DNA of 55,622 nucleotides from Propylenella binzhouense (GTDB lineage Bacteria; Pseudomonadota; Alphaproteobacteria; Rhizobiales; Afifellaceae): positions 1 through 55,622 of the forward strand of contig NZ_SPKJ01000017.1 in the NCBI RefSeq assembly GCF_009866965.1, read 5' to 3'. Below, piece by piece: positions 1-6,813 of this stretch. Numbering within the stretch: position 1 is the stretch's first letter; each line of letters starts with the position of its first letter. The notes under the pieces were generated by a model, which did not search any database, was not told where the DNA came from, and saw only the letters and a list, made by a program, of their open reading frames with translations. The position numbers and the translations under genes were made by a program.

Positions 1-23
1 GCCCGCCTGCCATAAGCCGCCCG

Positions 24-2018
24 TCACTGCGCCGGCGCATCGGTGCCTCCCGTCGCTGGCCGCGCGGGCGCGGCCGGGCCGCCGCCGGCTCCCCCGCCCG
101 CCTCGGGCAGCGCGAAGACGAGGAGCGTGCTGCCGCCCCTGGTATAGGCCGGAAGGTCCTGCGTAGCGCCGACGAAGCCGAGCGCGCCGTTGCGCACCCG
201 CGGGTCGAGCTCGGCGGTGGCGACGGCGCCCGACCAGCCGCCGATGCCGGAAAGGATCGCGACATATTGCCGGCCGTCTCTGCCCTGATAGGTGGTCGGC
301 TGGCCGATGATCCCCGAGGGCGTGCGGAACTGCCAGAGCACCTCGCCGGTGCGCGCGTCCACGGCTTTGAAGAGGCGGTCCATGGTGCCGTAGAAGGCGA
401 CGTCGCCGGCGGTCGCCAGCGCGCCGCTCCAGACCGGCAGGTTCTCCTTGATGGACCAGACCTTCTCCTGCCGGACCGGGTCCCACGCCATGAACTCGCC
501 GCGATGTCCGCCGGGCCCGGCATACATGTCCGCCTCGGCGCCGAGATAGGGCGTGCCGGCGATGTAGCCGACCTCGACCGTCTTCATGTTCATGCAGAGA
601 TGCTGGTGCGGCACGTAGAGGAGCCCGGTGCGCGGCGACCACGCCGTGGGCTGCCAGTCCTTCGCGCCCGGCGCGGCCGGACAGATGTCCTCGATGGTCT
701 TCCCGAGGGTCGGATGGAGCGCCTCGTTCGGGATGATCCGGCCGGTCTTCAGGTCGACGCCCTTATAGGCGGTGACGTCGTCATAGGCCTTCGCCGAGAT
801 CACCTCCCCGGTCGCGCGGTCGATGACGTACATGTAGCCGGTCCGCCCGGGCCGGATCGCCACCTTGCGGGGCTTGCCGTCGATCTGAAGCTCGGTCAGG
901 ACGAGCTCGTTGATGCCGTCATGGTCCCAGAGATCGTGGGGGCTGGTCTGGTAGGCCCATTTCGCCTGCCCCGTGTCCGGATCGCGCGCGAAGATGGTCG
1001 TCGTCCAGAGATTGTCGCCCGGCCGCTGGTTCGAGTTCCAGGGCCCGGGATTGGCGGTCCCGTAGAAGATGAGGTCGAGCTCCGGATCGTAGGAGATCCA
1101 GCCCCACACCGTGCCGCCGCCATGCTGCCAATGGTCCGGCGGCCACGACTTCACGCCGAGATCCTCGCCCTTCATGAAGTCGTAGAAAGGCTTGAAGTCC
1201 GGCCCGATGAGCACGTCCTTGTCGGGCCCGGTCGAATAGGCGCGCCAGACGATCTCGCCGGTATTCTCGTCGAGTGCGGTCAGCCAGCCGCGCACGCCCA
1301 TTTCGCCGCCGCTGTTGCCGACGAGGACCTTCCCCTTCACGACGAGGGGAGCCATGGTCATCGTCTCGCCGCGCGAGATGTCGCCGAGCTGCTTGACCCA
1401 GACCTCCTTGCCCGTCTTGGCGTCGAGCGCGACGGTGTGGTTGTCGAGCGTGTTGTAGAAGATCTTGCCGTTGTCGTAGGCCGCGCCGCGATTGACCACG
1501 TCGCAGCAGGCGACGCCCTGCGCGGAGAGGTTCGGCTTCGGCGAGTAGGTCCATTTCAGCTCGCCGGTGGTCGCGTCGAGCGCGAAGACGGAGCCCGGAT
1601 GCGGCCCCGCATAGGGTCCGACCACGTACATCATCCCGTCGACCACGATCGGCGCCGCCTCCTGGCCGCGGTCGGCGCCGACCGAGAAGGTCCAGGCGAC
1701 CTGCAGCCGGCCGGCATTGCCGGTATTGATCTGGTCGAGCTCGCTGTAGCGGGTGGACGCGTAGTTCTTGCCCGGCATCACCCATTGGGCCGGGTCCTTC
1801 GAGAGCGCCTCGAGGTCGCCCTGCTGGGCGGCGGCCTCTCCGGCCGCGATCGGACCGAGGACGAGCGATGCGCCGAGAAGAAGCGCGGCTGCCAACCGGC
1901 CCGCTCCGCCTTGTCGGTGCATGCGCGCCGTGCCATGGCGGCGATCCCCGGCCGGCAGGCGGTAGGGGGGCAGGTCGCGCCCGGTTCCGGAGGCGCAGTC
2001 AGTCACATGCCGCATCAT
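24..2018 (-). CDS. PQQ-dependent alcohol dehydrogenase, predicted lanthanide type
   Basis: Periplasmic quinoprotein that oxidises an alcohol using PQQ. A signal peptide is visible (hydrophobic stretch about residues 43-59, ending AAAQQ), followed by beta-propeller W-motif repeats such as DATTGELKWTYS. The vicinal disulfide CC at 171-172 and metal ligands Glu239, Asn323 and Asp365 are present. Asp367, two residues after the catalytic Asp in SPHDLWDHDGIN, is the extra acid that marks lanthanide-using XoxF/ExaF/PedH enzymes, where calcium MxaF has Ala. There is no C-terminal haem domain; the tail is Ala/Pro/Gly-rich. The start at 2018 has GAGG 5 bases upstream; an internal ATG at 1922 would put the signal peptide at the N-terminus but has no clear ribosome site. 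No cytochrome or MxaJ-like partner is adjacent, so the electron acceptor and substrate are unknown. Confidence 0.93.
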   Translation of the reverse strand: MMRHVTDCASGTGRDLPPYRLPAGDRRHGTARMHRQGGAGRLAAALLLGASLVLGPIAAGEAAAQQGDLEALSKDPAQWVMPGKNYASTRYSELDQINTGNAGRLQVAWTFSVGADRGQEAAPIVVDGMMYVVGPYAGPHPGSVFALDATTGELKWTYSPKPNLSAQGVACCDVVNRGAAYDNGKIFYNTLDNHTVALDAKTGKEVWVKQLGDISRGETMTMAPLVVKGKVLVGNSGGEMGVRGWLTALDENTGEIVWRAYSTGPDKDVLIGPDFKPFYDFMKGEDLGVKSWPPDHWQHGGGTVWGWISYDPELDLIFYGTANPGPWNSNQRPGDNLWTTTIFARDPDTGQAKWAYQTSPHDLWDHDGINELVLTELQIDGKPRKVAIRPGRTGYMYVIDRATGEVISAKAYDDVTAYKGVDLKTGRIIPNEALHPTLGKTIEDICPAAPGAKDWQPTAWSPRTGLLYVPHQHLCMNMKTVEVGYIAGTPYLGAEADMYAGPGGHRGEFMAWDPVRQEKVWSIKENLPVWSGALATAGDVAFYGTMDRLFKAVDARTGEVLWQFRTPSGIIGQPTTYQGRDGRQYVAILSGIGGWSGAVATAELDPRVRNGALGFVGATQDLPAYTRGGSTLLVFALPEAGGGAGGGPAAPARPATGGTDAPAQ

Positions 2019-2046
2019 GGCACCTCGGCTGCTGCATTCAGGTAGG

Positions 2047-2074
2047 GTTATGTATCCTATCTGACATACGTCAA
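2047..2074 (-). promoter_or_regulatory. Candidate promoter of the PQQ dehydrogenase with imperfect operator
   Basis: Read on the minus strand, TTGACG (2069-2074) and CATAAC (2047-2052) are 16 bases apart and lie about 30 bases before the ATG at 2018. The spacer carries TATGT and ACATA half-sites. The 12 bases ACATACGTCAAT at 2064-2075 recur exactly at 27662-27673 in the promoter of the HpaB-like operon. Assignment is by eye. Confidence 0.4.
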
Positions 2075-2135
2075 TGCGCGTCTGTCATGTGTGTTACATT
2101 TGTACGATTCGCACGGGAGGAGCTGGCACGGTGTC

Positions 2136-2843
2136 ATGGAACGGCAACTCCACCCGAACCGCCTTCTGAGCACGCTTCCGCCGGCGGAGTTCGTCGCGGT
2201 GCTGCGGCGGCTGCAGCCGGCGCCGCTCATTCCGGGAACAATCCTCTACGACGCCGGAACAGCGATCGAGACCGTCTGGTTCCCCCATTCCGGCTTGGTT
2301 TCGATCGTGAGCCACCCGGGGCTGGACGGGCTCGTGGGCACGGCCGCGATCGGCCCGGAGGGCTTCGTCGGCTTCCCGCTCGTGCTCTGCGCGCAATCCT
2401 GGCTCGGCACCACGATCGTGCAGGTGCCGGGCGAAGCGTCCGCGATGGGCGCGGCCGAGTTCCTGGCGCTCGTTGACGAATGTCCGACGCTTTCGCGCCA
2501 GCTCCACCGCTACGTGCTCGCGCTCATCACGCAGATCGCGCAGGGCTCGGCCTGTCATCGCATGCATCTGGTCGAGCAGCGCTGCGCCCGCTGGCTGCTG
2601 ATGTGCCACGACCGCACGCACGAGGACACGTTCCGGCTCACGCAGGAATTCCTCGCGCAGCTGCTCGGCGTGCAGCGTCCGACGGTCACGAACGCGGCCG
2701 GCGCGCTGCAGCGGATGGGACTGATCCGCTATTCGCGCGGCATCGTCTCGATCCTCGACCGGGCCGGGCTCGAGCGATCGGCCTGCCCCTGCTACGCCCT
2801 TGTGCGCGGCGAATACGAGCGGCTGATCGGCACTCCGCTGTAG
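2136..2843 (+). CDS. Crp/Fnr-family transcriptional regulator
   Basis: Predicted DNA-binding regulator of 235 residues: an N-terminal cyclic-nucleotide-binding-like beta-roll (about residues 25-115), a long dimerization helix (about 115-150) and a Crp-type winged helix (about 168-200, containing LTQEFLAQLLGVQRPTVTN). No Cys cluster of the FNR type is seen, only a CPC pair near the C-terminus (217-219). The ATG at 2136 was chosen because GGGAGGAG lies at 2115-2122 and the family N-terminus starts there; the frame stays open upstream to 2091. It diverges from the PQQ dehydrogenase across about 117 bases, so local control of that gene is plausible. The ligand is unknown. Confidence 0.85.
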   Translation: MERQLHPNRLLSTLPPAEFVAVLRRLQPAPLIPGTILYDAGTAIETVWFPHSGLVSIVSHPGLDGLVGTAAIGPEGFVGFPLVLCAQSWLGTTIVQVPGEASAMGAAEFLALVDECPTLSRQLHRYVLALITQIAQGSACHRMHLVEQRCARWLLMCHDRTHEDTFRLTQEFLAQLLGVQRPTVTNAAGALQRMGLIRYSRGIVSILDRAGLERSACPCYALVRGEYERLIGTPL

Positions 2844-2924
2844 CCCAGTAATCGGTGCGGGCGCTCCGCGCGTCATCGGCGTCCCCGAGGCGGCGCCTCG
2901 GGCCGAGCCGGCTGCCGCGGCGTC

Positions 2925-2993
2925 AACCCCCCCTTGCGGGGAGGTCGAGATTTCGGAGCGGAACGCGACGGAAATCTCGGGAGGGGGGCCGGA
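2925..2993 (+). repeat. Palindromic intergenic element, copy A
   Basis: The outer C-run (2927-2933) faces a G-run (2980-2989) around an inner stem CGAGATTTC (2946-2954) / GAAATCTCG (2971-2979). The block TTGCGGGGAGGTCGA is shared, inverted, with copy B at 3103-3160, while the inner stem and loop differ. This looks like a family of mobile or dispersed intergenic palindromes with conserved ends. Confidence 0.6.
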
Positions 2994-3102
2994 CCGCATG
3001 GACCGGACGGCGCTCGACAGCTCGCGATGCGCACCGCCATTCCTGCGGCGGCGCGAACGGATGCCCGGTCCTTCCGCACAGGCCGGGCCAGTCGCACCGG
3101 TT

Positions 3103-3160
3103 GGACCCCCTCCCGAAAGCGGCGCCAGCCGCTTTCGACCTCCCCGCAAGGGGGAGGTTA
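3103..3160 (-). repeat. Palindromic intergenic element, copy B (inverted)
   Basis: It contains a perfect 10-base stem CGAAAGCGGC (3114-3123) / GCCGCTTTCG (3128-3137) with a 4-base loop, followed by ACCTCCCC (3138-3145) / GGGGAGGT (3151-3158). Reverse-complemented, its ends match copy A. Two adjacent stems make it a plausible bidirectional terminator as well as a repeat. Confidence 0.6.
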
Positions 3161-3231
3161 AAGGCCGAGCCATGGCGGCGCGCCCCTGTCCCGGCAGTGG
3201 GCAAGCCCGGGGCGCGGCCGGTCAGGCGCGG

Positions 3232-5994
3232 TCAGGCATGTTCGCCCTTCAGGGCCGGCCGGATCGCGGTCTCGGCCGGCGCGGCCGGAGGCTCCGCGCC
3301 TGCGAGCGGAAGGTCGATCTCGAACACGGCGCCGCGCGCGGCCGCCGGATGGACCGAGATGCCGCCGCCATGCGCCTCCAGGATCTGCTTGGAGATGGCA
3401 AGGCCCAGTCCGCTGCCCTCCCTGCCGCTGGAGCCGCGCACGAACTTCTCGAAGATGCGGGCGCGGTCGCGCTCGGAGACGCCGGGTCCGTCGTCCTCGA
3501 CCCGCAGCACCACCCGGTCCGCCCGCACGCTCCCCGAGACGCGGACATGGCCGCCGGCGCTGTCGTTGAACTTGATCGCGTTGTGCACGAGGTTGATCAG
3601 GACCTGCTTCAGCCGGTCGGGATCGGACAGGACGGGACCGAGCCGGTCCGGCACCTCGTCGCGGAGATCGATCCCGTGCTGGAACGCGAAGCCGGTCATC
3701 GCGGCGACCGCCTCGTGCGCCGTCGTCGCCGGGTCGATCCGCGCCTGCTTCAGGTCGTGGTCGCCGCGCTGCAGCCGGTTGAGGTCCAGGATCTCGTCGA
3801 GGAGCCGGGTGAGCCGCTGGCTCTCCTCGTAGATGATCCGGGCGAAGCGGTCGCGCTGCTGGGGCGACAGCCGGTCGCCTTCCAGGAGCACTTCCGCGAA
3901 GGAGCGGATCGAGGTCATCGGCGTCCTGAGCTCATGGCTGACATGGCTCAGGAACTCGTCCTTGATCGTGTCGATCTCCTTCAGCCGGGCATTGGCGAGC
4001 CGGAGCTGGACCGCCACGGCCTCGAGCTCGGAGGATTTCTGCTCGAGCTGCCTGCCATATTCGATCGCCTGCTGCGTCTCGTCGAGGATGGTGATCACCT
4101 CGTCCAGGCTGATCGTCTCGCCGCCGGCGACGCGCGAGACCAGCACGCGCGCGGAGGCCGCGCCGATCGAGCCGGCCAGCTGGCGCTCCACGAACGAGAT
4201 CAGGCGCGCGTCGGCGACGAGCTCCCGCAGATCGTGCTTCTCGCTCTCGGCATAGTCGCGGAACACGCGGTAGGCGCGTTCCGGGCCGACGATGCGGCGG
4301 GCGAGCGCCATCAGGTCCTCCACCGCCGTGTCTCCCGTCCAGGCGCGCGAGGTGCGCCGGGGCGACTCGCCGAAGGCGTCGACGAAGAGCGCGCTCTGGA
4401 GGCGCTCCAGCGGCTTCGGGACGGAGGCGAGCGAGACGAAGACATAGGCGCCGACATTGAGCGACAGGCTCCAGAACAGCGCGTGCTGGATGGACCCCCA
4501 GCCGTCGAGGTAGAAGAGCGCCTCCGGCCGCAGGAAGGCGATCCCGAAGGGGCCGTCGGTCAGGAGCCCGGGCATGGCGCCCCCGACCCGGACGAGGCTC
4601 GGCAGGAGCAGCGTGTACGCCCAGACGACGAAGCCCGCGAGAAGCCCCGCGACCGCCCCCTGTTCCGTCCCGCCGCGCCAGTAGATGCCGCCGACCATCG
4701 CGGGAAGGAGCTGCGCCGCGGCCGCGAAGGAGATGAGCCCGATCGCGGCGAGCGCGTCCGACTGGGCGCCGAACCGGTAGTAGAAGAAGCCGAGCGACAG
4801 GATGAGGACGATCGAGACCCGCCGGATCGCGAGCAGGAGCCCCGTCAGGTCGCGGGCCTGGTGCAGGTCGAGGCGCCGGCTCCGGAGCAGGAGCGGCATG
4901 ACCATGTGGTTGGAGATCATGATCGAGAGCGCAATGCAGGCGACGATCACCATCGACGTCGCCGACGAGAAGCCGCCGATGAAGGCGGCGAGCGCGAGGA
5001 GGTCGCTGCCGGCCTGGAGGGGCACCGTGAGGACGTAGAGATCGGGGTTGCGGTCGGGTCCGACGATCCCGAGGCCGGCGACCGCGATCGGGACCGTGAA
5101 GAAGCTGATGAGCAGCATGTAGAGGGGAAAGAGCCAGCTTGCCGTCCGCAGATGGCGCTCGTCGGTGACCTCCACCACCGCCACCTGGAACTGCCGCGGC
5201 AGGCAGACGATCGCCGCCGCGGCGAGGAAGAGCATGGTCGTCCAGCGCGACGGATCGCCGGCGGAGAAGGGCGGCGTCCCCCGGAGCGCCGGATCGAGCC
5301 AGACCGGCCCGGAATAATCGGGGCCGGCCGACTTGAGCCCGATCACGACGAACAGCCCGACGGCGACGAGCGCGGCGAGCTTCACGAGCGATTCGAAGGC
5401 GATCGCCGCGACCACGCCCGGATGGTGCTCGTCCGCGCCGATGTTCCGGGTGCCGAAGATGATGACGAAGGCGGCCATGGAGGCGGCCACCCAGAACGCC
5501 GTGTCGCCGAAAATGCCGTGCGCCTCGGCCGAGACGAGGGTCTTGCCGACGGTCAGGATGTCGAGGCTCGTCGCCACGGATTTGAGCTGGAGGGCGATGT
5601 AGGGCGTCGTCCCGACAAGCGCGATCAGCGTCACGATCGCGGCGACGCGCGTGCTCTTCCCGTACCGCGAGGAGATGAAGTCCGCGATCGAGGTGATGCG
5701 GTGCGTCTTCGAGATGCGCACGAGCTTGCGGAGCAGGAAGAAGGCGCCGGCGAAGACGAGGGTCGGCCCGAGATAGATCGTGGCGAACTCGGCGCCGTTG
5801 CGCGCGGCCGAGCCGACGGCGCCGTAGAAGGTCCATGACGTGCAGTAGACCGTCAGCGACAGCGTGTAGACGACCGGGGACCTGATGAGCTTGGCGCGGC
5901 CGTTCGCGGCCATCCGGTCGGTCGCGAAGGCGAGCACGAAGAGGAGCGCGAGATAGAGCCCCGAGATGGCGAGGACGACGCCCGGGGTGAGCAT
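3232..5994 (-). CDS. Sensor histidine kinase with N-terminal sodium/solute symporter domain
   Basis: Membrane sensor kinase of 920 residues. The first roughly 550 residues are a multi-pass SSS/SLC5-type symporter module; then come a soluble linker with a coiled-coil-like segment (about 620-670), a HisKA domain with phospho-acceptor His687 in SHELRTPMTS, and a HATPase domain (N-box NLVHNAIKFN, G-boxes VEDDGPGV and GSGLGLAI). CbrA-like kinases of this build are thought to link solute transport or sensing to carbon metabolism. The ATG at 5994 was chosen over 6039 because it starts the family sequence MLTPGVV and sits 7 bases after the preceding gene. It is the last gene of an operon with a receiver protein and a small membrane protein. 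The sensed solute is unknown. Confidence 0.92.
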   Translation of the reverse strand: MLTPGVVLAISGLYLALLFVLAFATDRMAANGRAKLIRSPVVYTLSLTVYCTSWTFYGAVGSAARNGAEFATIYLGPTLVFAGAFFLLRKLVRISKTHRITSIADFISSRYGKSTRVAAIVTLIALVGTTPYIALQLKSVATSLDILTVGKTLVSAEAHGIFGDTAFWVAASMAAFVIIFGTRNIGADEHHPGVVAAIAFESLVKLAALVAVGLFVVIGLKSAGPDYSGPVWLDPALRGTPPFSAGDPSRWTTMLFLAAAAIVCLPRQFQVAVVEVTDERHLRTASWLFPLYMLLISFFTVPIAVAGLGIVGPDRNPDLYVLTVPLQAGSDLLALAAFIGGFSSATSMVIVACIALSIMISNHMVMPLLLRSRRLDLHQARDLTGLLLAIRRVSIVLILSLGFFYYRFGAQSDALAAIGLISFAAAAQLLPAMVGGIYWRGGTEQGAVAGLLAGFVVWAYTLLLPSLVRVGGAMPGLLTDGPFGIAFLRPEALFYLDGWGSIQHALFWSLSLNVGAYVFVSLASVPKPLERLQSALFVDAFGESPRRTSRAWTGDTAVEDLMALARRIVGPERAYRVFRDYAESEKHDLRELVADARLISFVERQLAGSIGAASARVLVSRVAGGETISLDEVITILDETQQAIEYGRQLEQKSSELEAVAVQLRLANARLKEIDTIKDEFLSHVSHELRTPMTSIRSFAEVLLEGDRLSPQQRDRFARIIYEESQRLTRLLDEILDLNRLQRGDHDLKQARIDPATTAHEAVAAMTGFAFQHGIDLRDEVPDRLGPVLSDPDRLKQVLINLVHNAIKFNDSAGGHVRVSGSVRADRVVLRVEDDGPGVSERDRARIFEKFVRGSSGREGSGLGLAISKQILEAHGGGISVHPAAARGAVFEIDLPLAGAEPPAAPAETAIRPALKGEHA

Positions 5995-6001
5995 GGCGCG
6001 C

Positions 6002-6256
6002 TCAGCCGTTCGCGCCGTCGCGTCCGGAGAGGGGCGCATCCGCGCCCTGCCGCTCGTCGCTCCAGGGCAGCCGGCGCGCGAGCAGGAAGGCTGCGGCGAT
6101 GAGCATCGCCCAGACTGCGAAGATGTAGACGATGAAGACCGGAAACCCTGCGGCCCTCGACCAGGACGCGAGTGCGAGGATCGTCGGCGGCGTGGTCAGG
6201 AAGACGCCCAGCCACGGCAGCAGGAACGCGAATTCGTGGAGGCGCCGCTCCCTCAT
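6002..6256 (-). CDS. Small two-helix membrane protein, putative symporter-kinase partner
   Basis: 84 residues with two hydrophobic segments (about residues 10-33 and 38-61) and a charged tail. Its ATG overlaps the stop of the response regulator by 4 bases (6253-6256), and it ends 7 bases before the kinase start, so the three genes are very probably co-translated. I do not recognise the family. By analogy with DUF4212-type small subunits encoded beside SSS transporters it may assemble with the symporter domain of the kinase; that is inference from position, size and topology only. Confidence 0.75.
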   Translation of the reverse strand: MRERRLHEFAFLLPWLGVFLTTPPTILALASWSRAAGFPVFIVYIFAVWAMLIAAAFLLARRLPWSDERQGADAPLSGRDGANG

Positions 6257-6651
6257 CGGGGCGGCCCCTGGGCGGGCCGGTCGGACCGGCCGACCAGTGC
6301 GAGGGTCTGCTCGACCACGTCGCGGTTGGAGAAGGGCTTCGTCACGAACGCGTCGGCGCCGAGCGCGAGCGCCATCCGCCGGTCGTTCTCCTGGCCGCGC
6401 GCCGTCAGCACGAGGATCGGCGTGGCGCGAAGGACGGGATTGCCCTTGACGTGCCGCAGGACCTCGAGCCCGCTCTCTTCCGGCAGCATGATGTCGAGGA
6501 TCACCGCCGCCGGCCGGAGGTTTCGGATCGCCTGCAGTGCGAGTGCGCCGTCCCTGGCGACCGAGACCTCGAGACCCGCACGCTCGATGAGGAACGTGAG
6601 CGACTCGACGATATACGGCTCGTCTTCTGCGATCAGCACCAGCGGACGCAC
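6253..6651 (-). CDS. Single-domain response regulator (receiver only)
   Basis: 132-residue CheY-like receiver with no output domain. Acidic pocket Asp10/Glu11, phospho-acceptor Asp53 (VILDIMLPEES), Thr83 and Lys105 (VTKPF) are all in place. The GTG at 6651 is chosen because GGGGGGAG lies 6 bases upstream; the frame is open further upstream to 6759 but without family similarity. It heads a tight operon with the small membrane protein and the symporter-kinase, its likely phosphodonor. Lacking an output domain, it must act by binding a partner; the ScfR-like regulator 162 bases upstream is a candidate. Confidence 0.9.
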   Translation of the reverse strand: MRPLVLIAEDEPYIVESLTFLIERAGLEVSVARDGALALQAIRNLRPAAVILDIMLPEESGLEVLRHVKGNPVLRATPILVLTARGQENDRRMALALGADAFVTKPFSNRDVVEQTLALVGRSDRPAQGPPR

Positions 6652-6694
6652 GCGTCTCCCCCCGGCACTCGCTGTTCCGGTGCCGTTTCCGCGA

Positions 6695-6709
6695 AGTTTA
6701 CCGGTTTTG
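6695..6709 (+). promoter_or_regulatory. Candidate operator AGTTTACCGGTTTTG
   Basis: The 15-mer lies 43 bases upstream of the response-regulator GTG. A near copy, AGTTTACTGGTTTGG, lies at 8384-8398, 40 bases before the ScfR-like regulator start. Two copies in front of two genes of one signalling locus suggest a shared binding site; no motif search was possible. Confidence 0.35.
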
Positions 6710-6813
6710 CGGCCCGAGGCCAGCATCCGAATGGCTGACGCCGCACGGCTGCGCCGCAACTGCCGCCGGGGCGGGACCGGCGCCGCGGGTCTCCGGCCGT
6801 GCGACGTTCACGC

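Larger units (their letters stand above)
2844..3231. other. 388-base intergenic region between convergent genes, with palindromic elements
   Basis: No convincing gene is seen. The stretch lies between the ends of the Crp/Fnr gene and the sensor kinase gene. It holds two related palindromic elements in opposite orientation (listed separately), which could fold and end transcription from both sides. A further small inverted repeat, GAGGCGGCGCCTC, is near 2887-2899. Confidence 0.6.

Noticed and set aside
3114-3158. Small structured RNA gene from the strong stems
   Set aside because: The stems match an inverted copy nearby and lie between convergent gene ends, better explained as a palindromic element or terminator; no promoter is visible.
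2998-5838. Long plus-strand open frame (946 codons) opposite the sensor kinase
   Set aside because: Its translation is a low-complexity Arg/Asp/Glu/Gly-rich string without domains; it is the antisense shadow of a clear SSS-histidine kinase in high-GC DNA.
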